Shown in pieces: positions 1 through 6,289 of a stretch of 8,290 nt of DNA. Below the pieces are notes generated by a model, which saw nothing but the letters and a program-made list of their open reading frames with translations, had not been told where the DNA came from and searched no databases. This DNA is from Verrucomicrobiales bacterium (lineage in GTDB: Bacteria; Verrucomicrobiota; Verrucomicrobiia; Limisphaerales; RI-55). Location of the stretch: positions 1-8,290 of the forward strand of contig DNDP01000044.1 in assembly GCA_003484235.1 (NCBI GenBank). Direction: 5' to 3'. Every line of letters starts with the position of its first letter. The stretch's first letter is position 1. The position numbers and the translations under genes were made by a program.

Positions 1-1119
1 GCCGAGCGCGAGCAGGGCATCACCATCGACGTCGCCTACCGCTATTTCGCCACGCCCAGGCGCAAGTTCATCGTAGCGGACACGCCCGGCCACGTTCAGT
101 ACACGCGCAACATGGTCACCGGCGCCAGCACCGCCAACCTCTCCATCGTGCTGGTCGATGCGCGCCAGGGCGTCATCGAGCAGACGCGCCGCCACACCTA
201 CATCTCCGCTTTGCTCGGAATCCCGCACCTCGTCATCGCCGTCAACAAGATGGATCTGGTTGACTGGAGCGAGGAACGGTTCCTGCAGATCCGTGACGAC
301 ATCGAGGCCTTCCTGCCCAAGCTGGACGTGTTTAGGGATGTGAAGTTCATCCCCATGAGTGCGCTCCAGGGGGACAATGTCGTGGAACCTTCGCGGCAGA
401 CTCCGTGGTATCAGGGGCCGACCCTGCTCGGGCATCTCGAGTCGGTTCACATTGCCAGCGACTGGAACCTGAGCGGCTTCCGCCTGCCGGTGCAGTGGGT
501 GAACCGCCCGCACAAGGCCACCGACCCGGAACTGCATGACTTTCGCGGATTGAGCGGGCAGATCGCCGGCGGCATCGTCAAGGTCGGTCAGGACGTGACC
601 ATCGCACCGAGCGGCCTGAAGTCGATCGTGAAGCAGATCTGGACCTACGACGGTCCTGTTGATGAGGCATTCTGTCCGCAGTCGATCACGCTGGTGCTGG
701 AGGACGACATTGACGTGAGCCGCGGCGACATGGTCATTGCGCCCGACAACCTGCCCGGCAAATCCAGCGAGCTGCAGGCACGGCTGGCGTGGATGAATTC
801 CCGACCGCTCACCCAGGGCAAGCGCTACTTCCTCAAACACACCACGCAGACGGTGCAGGCGATCGTCACGAGCATCGACCACCGGATCAACATCCGGACG
901 TTCGAAAAGGAGAACGAATCGCCGGAGCTGGCGGTCAATGACATCGGCGAGGTCCGTCTGCGCACGTCGAAACCGCTGGTCTATGACAGCTATACCGGCA
1001 ACAGACTGACCGGCTCCTTCATTCTGATCGAGCAGGGGACCAATCAAACCGTTGCGGCGGGAATGCTCCGGCCTGCCGCGCAGTTGTTCGCACCGGACTA
1101 CACCGACTTCGCGATATGA
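1..1119 (+). CDS. cysN: Sulfate adenylyltransferase subunit 1 (CysN), 5' truncated by window edge
   Basis: This is the GTPase subunit of ATP sulfurylase. With CysD it makes adenosine phosphosulfate and PPi from ATP and sulfate in the cytoplasm, using GTP hydrolysis to drive the reaction. The frame is open from base 1 and 372 residues are visible. Seen, in visible numbering: the switch I segment QGITIDVAYRYF (5-16), the G3 motif DTPGH (27-31) followed by QYTRNM, the G4 motif NKMD (82-85), and a G5-like SALQGDNV (120-127). EF-Tu-like beta-barrel domains follow, with typical CysN text such as LPVQWVNRP. The G1 P-loop lies upstream of the window; by comparison with the roughly 475-residue E. coli protein, about 100 residues are missing. 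The protein ends without a CysC kinase domain, so it is not the fused CysNC form. Its stop overlaps the next start (ATGA). The first ATG in the window, base 112, is internal and not the start. Confidence 0.96.
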   Translation, partial: AEREQGITIDVAYRYFATPRRKFIVADTPGHVQYTRNMVTGASTANLSIVLVDARQGVIEQTRRHTYISALLGIPHLVIAVNKMDLVDWSEERFLQIRDDIEAFLPKLDVFRDVKFIPMSALQGDNVVEPSRQTPWYQGPTLLGHLESVHIASDWNLSGFRLPVQWVNRPHKATDPELHDFRGLSGQIAGGIVKVGQDVTIAPSGLKSIVKQIWTYDGPVDEAFCPQSITLVLEDDIDVSRGDMVIAPDNLPGKSSELQARLAWMNSRPLTQGKRYFLKHTTQTVQAIVTSIDHRINIRTFEKENESPELAVNDIGEVRLRTSKPLVYDSYTGNRLTGSFILIEQGTNQTVAAGMLRPAAQLFAPDYTDFAI

Positions 1120-1859
1120 GCCTGACCGCCGAGTTCGGTTATTATGTGTTGGCCGGATTCGCAGCTCAAATGATCGATGGTGCGCTGGGCATGGCCTACG
1201 GTGTGACCGCCAGCAGCATCCTGATCGGGGCGGGAGTGGCGCCCGCGGCGGCCAGTGCCACGGTGCATGCGGCCGAATGCGTCACCACCGGCGCCTCGGC
1301 CATTTCCCATCAGGCTTTCGGCAATGTCAGCCGGACCCTGTTTCGGCGTCTCCTGCTTCCGGGAGTCATTGGCGCGGCCGTGGGTGCCTACATTTTGACC
1401 TCGCTTCCGGGTGACAACCTGCGGCCCATCATCGCCGGCTATCTCTTCCTGATGGGGTTGATCATCGTCTTGAAGGCGTTCCGGCGCATTCCGCCCAAGG
1501 AGGTTACCACCCATCTCGGCCCGCTGGCTTTCTTTGGCGCCATGGTGGATGCCATTGGCGGCGGCGGCTGGGGCCCGATCGTGGCTTCCAATCTGGCGGT
1601 CCGCGGCAACGCGATGCGGGAGACGATCGGCAGCGTCAATGCGGTCGAGTTTTTCGTGACGCTCTCGTCCTCGATCGTGTTCGTGCTGACGTTGGGACTG
1701 ACCAACTGGCAGATCATTCTCGGGCTGGCGGTGGGCGGCGTCATCGCCGCGCCGTTCGGTGCCTGGGCCTGCAAAAAGGTTCCACACAAACCCATGATGG
1801 TCCTGGTGGGAGCGCTGATCATGGGCATGAGCATCCGCACGATCTGGAAATCTCTCTGA
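1116..1859 (+). CDS. TauE/SafE-family sulfite/anion transporter, translationally coupled to cysN
   Basis: This is a 247-residue polytopic inner-membrane protein of the TauE/SafE (DUF81) family, whose members are proposed to move sulfite, sulfoacetate or other sulfur anions. Seen: about seven or eight hydrophobic segments (roughly 8-29, 36-55, 80-97, 103-121, 132-150, 170-192, 197-215 and 226-243). Two glycine-rich motifs, DGALGMAYG (21-29) and DAIGGGGWGP (145-154), sit in the two halves and suggest the family's internal duplication. The length is normal for the family. The start is fixed by an ATGA overlap with the cysN stop and has no Shine-Dalgarno sequence, so translation is probably coupled. 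The pairing with cysN implies a role in sulfur assimilation, either sulfate uptake or export of excess sulfite; direction and substrate cannot be read from sequence. The family call is strong and the substrate is inferred. Confidence 0.9.
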   Translation: MSLTAEFGYYVLAGFAAQMIDGALGMAYGVTASSILIGAGVAPAAASATVHAAECVTTGASAISHQAFGNVSRTLFRRLLLPGVIGAAVGAYILTSLPGDNLRPIIAGYLFLMGLIIVLKAFRRIPPKEVTTHLGPLAFFGAMVDAIGGGGWGPIVASNLAVRGNAMRETIGSVNAVEFFVTLSSSIVFVLTLGLTNWQIILGLAVGGVIAAPFGAWACKKVPHKPMMVLVGALIMGMSIRTIWKSL

Positions 1860-1949
1860 GCGGGCGAACGGGCTGGAGGCACTGGCATGAAGGCTTTTCA
1901 CTAATCCGACCCGCCTCGGCAAGGGCCATGAAAAGTGGTTCAGAATGCT

Positions 1950-1990
1950 GTGGCAGAGTGATTATCTGGCTGCCATCACGGTTTTGATGG
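1950..1990 (+). other. Two overlapping, mutually exclusive hairpins in the tauE-ridA gap
   Basis: The 185-base gap between the transporter and ridA holds two short inverted repeats that share bases. GTGGCAG (1950-1956) can pair with CTGCCAT (1970-1976, one G-T pair). CCATCA (1973-1978) can pair perfectly with TGATGG (1985-1990) across a 6-base loop. Only one can form at a time. A 19-codon reading frame (ATG 1928, TGA 1985) runs through both and contains Cys-Cys, but its AAGGG is too close to the ATG for a good ribosome site. No convincing sigma-70 promoter was found; TTCAGA/GATTAT with a 15-base spacer is poor. Stems this short arise by chance in GC-rich DNA, so an attenuator role is only a possibility. 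Confidence 0.2.
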
Positions 1991-2044
1991 AGGAAGCCGG
2001 TTTCTGGTTGGCAAAGGCGGGATGACTCCCCAACATCGCCCGCC

Positions 2045-2434
2045 ATGCCGCAGACGAAACAAGTCGTCAAACCTGCCAAGGCCGCTCCGGCCCTGGGTCC
2101 CTACAACCACGCCATTCGGATCGGAGACCTGCTCTTTTGTGCCGGTCAGATCCCGATCGATCCCGCCGACCCGGCCGGGCCATTGCCCGCGGGCATCACC
2201 GCCCAGGCAACCCGCGTGCTGGAAAACATCAAGATCATCCTTGAGGACCAGGGACTGGGCTTCGCCAACGTGGTGAAGAGCACCGTCTTCATGGCCAGCC
2301 TGGGTGACTTCGCCGCGATGAACGAAGTGTACGGCCGCTATTTCACCGATCACTTCCCCGCACGCTCGACGGTGCAGGTCGCGGCGCTGCCCAAGGGGGC
2401 GCTGGTCGAAATCGAAGTGATCGCCCATTTCTAG
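2045..2434 (+). CDS. ridA: RidA family reactive intermediate/imine deaminase
   Basis: This is a 129-residue RidA (YjgF/YER057c/UK114) protein, a cytoplasmic trimer by family. It hydrolyses reactive enamines and imines such as 2-aminoacrylate, released by PLP-dependent dehydratases, to 2-keto acids and ammonia, protecting PLP enzymes. Seen: APALGPYNHA near the N-terminus with Tyr20, CAGQIPIDP (32-40), NEVYGRYF (93-100), PARSTVQVAALPK (105-117) and the C-terminal EIEVIA. Tyr20, Asn93, Arg107 and Glu122 match the E. coli active-site set, with Arg107 equivalent to Arg105, so this is the catalytically competent RidA type and not one of the Arg-lacking subgroups. The length is typical. The frame has a stop at 1985-1987 and no other ATG before 2045, which fixes the start. 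There is no clear Shine-Dalgarno sequence. It lies 46 bases before the large PEPCK-like gene and may be cotranscribed with it. Confidence 0.95.
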   Translation: MPQTKQVVKPAKAAPALGPYNHAIRIGDLLFCAGQIPIDPADPAGPLPAGITAQATRVLENIKIILEDQGLGFANVVKSTVFMASLGDFAAMNEVYGRYFTDHFPARSTVQVAALPKGALVEIEVIAHF

Positions 2435-2441
2435 GATTTTT

Positions 2442-2460
2442 GAACGGATTGCAGCCGTTC
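2442..2460. repeat. Short perfect inverted repeat between ridA and the large gene
   Basis: GAACGG (2442-2447) and CCGTTC (2455-2460) form a perfect 6-base inverted repeat with a 7-base loop, eight bases after the ridA stop and 20 bases before the next ATG. The T-run (ATTTTT) lies before the stem on the plus strand, and no T-run follows the stem on either strand, so this is not an intrinsic terminator. It could be a weak RNA hairpin, an operator half-site pair, or chance. Confidence 0.25.
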
Positions 2461-2480
2461 CCACCATCACCATACGACCC

Positions 2481-5400
2481 ATGAGCATCGATCTGAAAAG
2501 GAGCCTCGGAATCGGCGGGGCGACCCAGGCGTATCCCGAAGACAACCTGATCCGCTACATCAACCTCAAGCTGGCGGCGCTGGGGTTGCCCACGGTCGAG
2601 CGCAAGCTCAACCGCGAGTTTGGTGAACTGCTCGACACCCTGCTTCAGCACACCCGTGAGACCAGCCGCCTGCTGGCAAACTACCTCTGCCCGGCGGACT
2701 GGCGCATCCAGAAGTTTCTCGACGGCTACCTCGACGGCTGCGCCGTGAAGCCGCGGCTGCCGAGTCGCACCTTCATCCTCGACCAGCACGGCATCGCACG
2801 CGTGCTCTCCCTGCCGGCCGAGGGTGATGAGTTCACGAGCGACATTGTCAGCACCTACCGCGGGCGGAACGGCGTCCTCCACAACCCGGCGAAGGACCGG
2901 CGCACGACCAAGGGCGTGTTTCATGTGGCGGAGGGCGGGTTGCCCATTGCGGACGACAAACTGGCGGTGCCGCGGAACGTCTTCGCCAATTTGCTCCACC
3001 GCGCTTTGCAGCCGCCGGCAGAGCTGATGCGCCTGCCGTTCACCTCCGGGCAGGAAGAACAGGCCGAATGTTTTGTGTCGCTGCTTCTGCGCCCGGTGCT
3101 CTGTCCGGCGGTGCCGGGGTTCACTGAGGAGAAGTCGATCGAGGTTCGTTTCTTCGTGCCCGGCAACCTGGTTGGGAATCTGGATTTCGTGGAAAGCATC
3201 TTCGGCAATGCGGGCGATCCGTACCTGCCGCAGAACGACGCCGGGTTGGACGTTGCCCACTGGAGCGGCCACTCCGGCTGCGTGATCCTCGCCCCGCACT
3301 TGGTGCGGGTGACCAAGAAGGAAGTCGGCCTGCCGCCCTGGGATCAGGCGACGGAACGCCAGCGCCAGGACGGGATGGCCTGGAAGGAGGAGAACGAATT
3401 CTACAACAACGGAGGCGCATTCAAGATCACCTGCCGCGATGAGCACGGGGTCATGGTCACGGTGATCGCCGACAACTATTTCGGCTACTGCAAGAAGGAG
3501 GTCAAAACTCAGCTCAGCTACGCGGCAAACCTGTACGGGTTGTGCGAGGAGGAGCACGCGGGCGGTGCCCTGGTCTATCCCAGCTACGATCTGGGCGAGG
3601 AGTTTTGCGGGGACCGGCACGTGCGCCGGCGCGGTCATACCTTTGCCCAGGTGCTGGCCGAGTTTGGGGACTTGATGGAAGTCCAGCCCGAGGGACATGC
3701 CGTGGACCGCCGATATCCGGACATCGTCTACGTTCCCGAGCACGTGCTGTTTGATCTGCACCGGCAGACGGCGAGCTGGACGGACGGTGCCGAGACCAAA
3801 ACGATCAAGATCCTGCCCGACAGGACCTATGTGAGGCCGTCCGGCTACAAGGTGCAAATGGAGAAACCCCCGGGCGACCGGGCCTGGCGGCTGGTTGGCA
3901 CCGTGGCCGAGGGAACCTTCTGCCACAAGCCGTGCACGGTGTCGGGCGGCGGCAAGTCCGAGATTTCCAAGCCGATCACCGACGCGATCATCCAGGGCCC
4001 GGTGTTCGTGGCGGATTTCCGGAAGGATTTCGACCAGGTCGAGCAGCTGATCAACCGCGATTACTCGGTCCGGTTCATGGATCCCGCCCGCGACGGCCAG
4101 GATCAGCGGCGCATTCTCGACTCGGACCGCTCGCTCGGTTCCGTCATCAAGCTCCTGACGCCCTCGCGCGGCGACTATTCGGAGGCCTACAACGAGTGGC
4201 TCTTCTCCGTGCCGCAGTACATCAAGGAGCTCGTGTTCGTGGTGAAGCGGTTCTACAAGCCGGAATGGAAATCAAACTGGCGCGAGCACTTCAGCGTGGA
4301 CGTGGTCAATGGCATTCCGGGCAATGAACTCAAATGCGACAACCGCAAGCTGGTCACCAACTATGTTCGGGTCGGGTTCGAGCCCGACGGTTCGTGGAGG
4401 GTGTTCGGTCTGCGCAAGGACTTTCATCCCGCCGCCAAGCTGTCCCGGGAGGACGACATCTCGGCGACGGTGGTCGTGCCGTCCGCCCGGCTGGGCAAGC
4501 TGAATCCCGACTACGAGCACGCCAGTGTGAAGTTCGTGCAGAACTGTGAGTTCCGGTTCTTTCAGCGGCCGGACGACGCAATCCACCGCGGCTACGACAA
4601 GCAGACGGAGCGCGACATGTCGGCCGGCGGCAATTTCTTCTCGAACTATCAGCCGCTGACGCAGGCCGATGCGCGGGAGATGGTCGAGGATTCCATCAAC
4701 TTCGTGAAGTTCACCCCGCCCATGCAGCAGCTCATCCGCGACATGACCGCAACCGATGAGCCGAAGTTTTTTGTCTGCAACGCGAATCCCCGCATTGTGG
4801 ACGGCAAACCCTCGAAGAACCCGCGCTACCTGCAGCTGCGGCCGGATCTCGTCAGTCCCCGGGAACTGCATCTCCTCGATATGGCCGCCCGTTTGCACCG
4901 GCTGGTGCCGGCCGGTGAACCGGTGCTGACACCCGTCAACTGCGTCGTTCCCGGCAGGCGGAACAATCCTCCCGACAAGCAGAACAACATCCGGCCGCTG
5001 GCGGTCTACAACCCGATCCATTTCATGGAGCTGCCCGAGCTGCTCATGGAGTACATCTGCTCGATGACGGGCAAGTCTCCCTCCACCACGGGGGCCGGTT
5101 CGGAAGGGGCGATGACCAAGGGCCCGTTCAATGCCTTGCTGCCCATCCACGACCTGAACGCCGCACTGGTGAGTTCGCTGCTCACCGGCTATCACGGTTT
5201 CGTTTCGGCCGCCGGCTACGTGGGACCGCACCGCCGGGTGGATCACGACGTCAGCCTGTTGATTCCGGAGATCTGGTGCCGCATGACCACCGAGGAGCGC
5301 GATGCCCGCTACCTGATTGCAGGCGGCTATTTCGAGAAATGCGAGGACGTGGAACATCAGGGGCGCAAACTGCACTTCAGCCGCCTCGGCTACCGGATGA

Positions 5401-5948
5401 CGCGCCGATTCGTGGAAAGCTTCTTCGGCCGGATGTTCAACCACCCCCACGTCGTGTTCAGCGACGACATGCTCAAGCCCGAGCTGCAGGACATGGACAT
5501 CTTCGCCGACGGCATGGACAACGTGGTGGAAACGCAGCGCCGGGTGGCATCCGCCTATTTTGCCGATGGCAGCATCGAGCTGGCCTGTCCGCCGTTGCGG
5601 GCACTCCTGCACATCATGCGTGATGACCAGTGGGAAGGGAAACGGCTCGATGATGCCTCCTTCCGGGCCATGTTCACCCGCGAATCGATGCTGCAGAGCG
5701 ACTGGTACCGGGACCGTTTGAAAGCCCGGCAAGCCCTCGATGTCCGGCTGTGGTCCCGGCACATCCCGTATCTGCGCACCTTCCTTGAGAAGGCAACCCA
5801 CAAGGACGAAGCCGAGCGGCTGGACATTGCCGGGCGCCTGAAGTTCGCCGAGCAGGAGAAGAAACGGGTGGGCACCGCCGGGTATCTCAAGGATTTGGAG
5901 GGCACCATCGGTGCCGAACCGGCCATCGCCGCGAAACTGGCCGGATGA
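2481..5948 (+). CDS. Putative pyrophosphate-dependent phosphoenolpyruvate carboxykinase (PPi-PEPCK)
   Basis: This is a 1155-residue (about 130 kDa) soluble protein with no signal peptide or membrane segment. The proposed reaction is oxaloacetate plus PPi to PEP, CO2 and Pi (reversible, EC 4.1.1.38), linking the TCA cycle and glycolysis without ATP or GTP. Seen: HWSGHSG (260-266); a conserved-looking block with NYFGYCKKEVKT (332-343), recalling the PEPCK stretch whose lysine binds the catalytic metal; and TVSGGGKSEIS (486-496), which sits where PEPCKs carry the P-loop (SGTGKTTLS in ATP enzymes). A Gly/Ser/Thr-rich block, SPSTTGAGSEGAMTKGPF (866-883), follows in the C-terminal half. The rest does not resemble ATP or GTP PEPCKs. 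Known: the Entamoeba and Propionibacterium PPi-type enzymes are also about 1150 residues and largely unrelated to the classical ones. The assignment rests on remembered family features, length and motifs, not on an alignment. The start has no Shine-Dalgarno sequence. The alternative is an uncharacterised PEPCK-like protein of unknown activity. Confidence 0.68.
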   Translation: MSIDLKRSLGIGGATQAYPEDNLIRYINLKLAALGLPTVERKLNREFGELLDTLLQHTRETSRLLANYLCPADWRIQKFLDGYLDGCAVKPRLPSRTFILDQHGIARVLSLPAEGDEFTSDIVSTYRGRNGVLHNPAKDRRTTKGVFHVAEGGLPIADDKLAVPRNVFANLLHRALQPPAELMRLPFTSGQEEQAECFVSLLLRPVLCPAVPGFTEEKSIEVRFFVPGNLVGNLDFVESIFGNAGDPYLPQNDAGLDVAHWSGHSGCVILAPHLVRVTKKEVGLPPWDQATERQRQDGMAWKEENEFYNNGGAFKITCRDEHGVMVTVIADNYFGYCKKEVKTQLSYAANLYGLCEEEHAGGALVYPSYDLGEEFCGDRHVRRRGHTFAQVLAEFGDLMEVQPEGHAVDRRYPDIVYVPEHVLFDLHRQTASWTDGAETKTIKILPDRTYVRPSGYKVQMEKPPGDRAWRLVGTVAEGTFCHKPCTVSGGGKSEISKPITDAIIQGPVFVADFRKDFDQVEQLINRDYSVRFMDPARDGQDQRRILDSDRSLGSVIKLLTPSRGDYSEAYNEWLFSVPQYIKELVFVVKRFYKPEWKSNWREHFSVDVVNGIPGNELKCDNRKLVTNYVRVGFEPDGSWRVFGLRKDFHPAAKLSREDDISATVVVPSARLGKLNPDYEHASVKFVQNCEFRFFQRPDDAIHRGYDKQTERDMSAGGNFFSNYQPLTQADAREMVEDSINFVKFTPPMQQLIRDMTATDEPKFFVCNANPRIVDGKPSKNPRYLQLRPDLVSPRELHLLDMAARLHRLVPAGEPVLTPVNCVVPGRRNNPPDKQNNIRPLAVYNPIHFMELPELLMEYICSMTGKSPSTTGAGSEGAMTKGPFNALLPIHDLNAALVSSLLTGYHGFVSAAGYVGPHRRVDHDVSLLIPEIWCRMTTEERDARYLIAGGYFEKCEDVEHQGRKLHFSRLGYRMTRRFVESFFGRMFNHPHVVFSDDMLKPELQDMDIFADGMDNVVETQRRVASAYFADGSIELACPPLRALLHIMRDDQWEGKRLDDASFRAMFTRESMLQSDWYRDRLKARQALDVRLWSRHIPYLRTFLEKATHKDEAERLDIAGRLKFAEQEKKRVGTAGYLKDLEGTIGAEPAIAAKLAG
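5901..5944. terminator. Tandem GC-rich hairpins at the junction of convergent genes (candidate bidirectional transcript end)
   Basis: Two perfect inverted repeats lie inside the last codons of the PEPCK-like gene. GGCACC-ATC-GGTGCC (5901-5915) has a 6-base stem and 3-base loop. CCGGCCA (5919-5925) with TGGCCGG (5938-5944) has a 7-base stem and 12-base loop. They end just before the two abutting stop codons, so they also lie immediately downstream of the minus-strand gene. Neither is followed by a T-run on either strand, so this is not a classical intrinsic terminator. It may block read-through or stabilise 3' ends. Chance in GC-rich coding DNA remains a fair alternative. Confidence 0.3.
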
Positions 5949-6206
5949 TCAGTCGTTCAGCCCCGCGGCGCTGAATGCTCCGTCCGGACCGAAGGTCGCG
6001 CCAATTCTGCGTGCCTGCGTCGCGAGCGACCAGCCGACAGCCTCGATGCCGATGTCATGTGCCTGTCCGTCGGTGAACCGGATCTCCAATCGCGCCGTGC
6101 CGACCGGGTCATGAACCAGCACCCGCGGGAGCGTGCCATTGATCCATCGGGTGCCTGATGCGTCGGTGATGGTGCCCGCCATGGCGGTTCCGGCTTTCCC
6201 GCGCAT
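5949..6206 (-). CDS. Small hypothetical protein (85 aa, or 77 aa from an internal ATG)
   Basis: I do not recognise this protein. It reads MRGKAGTAMAGTITDASGTR onward and ends SAAGLND. It has a mixed, soluble-looking composition with alternating hydrophobic residues (LPRVLVHDP, ARLEIRFTDG) that suggest beta strands, then a likely helix (SLATQARRIGATF). It has no signal peptide, membrane segment or cysteine. Codon third positions are mostly G or C like the neighbouring genes, which supports real coding. The frame has a stop 15 bases before ATG 6206; ATG 6182 (MAGTITD, 77 residues) is an equally good start, and neither has a clear Shine-Dalgarno sequence. It lies 83 bases after the cdsA-like gene on the same strand and could be the last gene of that operon. 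Its stop directly abuts the stop of the PEPCK-like gene. Function is unknown. Confidence 0.55.
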   Translation of the reverse strand: MRGKAGTAMAGTITDASGTRWINGTLPRVLVHDPVGTARLEIRFTDGQAHDIGIEAVGWSLATQARRIGATFGPDGAFSAAGLND

Positions 6207-6289
6207 CCGGCAGACCGCTCACCCGTTGGTCGGATCGCTCAGGGGGATCGGCCATGAATTCTTCAATGCGATCCGTCCCCTGGCTTCGG

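Noticed and set aside
112..114. ATG at 112 as the start of cysN
   Set aside because: The frame is open to base 1 and encodes conserved CysN switch I and G3 motifs upstream of this ATG, so it is an internal methionine.
1098..1922. Minus-strand open frame of 274 codons
   Set aside because: It is antisense to the TauE/SafE gene, with no recognisable domain and shadow-type composition.
1939..1965. TTCAGA ... GATTAT as a sigma-70 promoter for ridA
   Set aside because: Each box matches only four of six consensus bases and the 15-base spacer is short, so it cannot be told from chance.
2343..3926. Long minus-strand open frame of 527 codons opposite the PEPCK-like gene
   Set aside because: It is an antisense shadow of a high-GC gene. 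The His/Arg/Gly/Gln-rich text has no domain, and it overlaps both ridA and the well-supported plus-strand gene.
4272..5801. Minus-strand open frame of 509 codons
   Set aside because: It lies wholly opposite the PEPCK-like gene and has the low-complexity His/Arg/Val composition of an antisense shadow.
6227..6254. Imperfect inverted repeat (TGGTCGGATC / GGATCGGCCA) after the cdsA-like gene
   Set aside because: The stem needs two G-T pairs and has a mismatch, and no T-run follows on the minus strand, so it is not supportable as a terminator.
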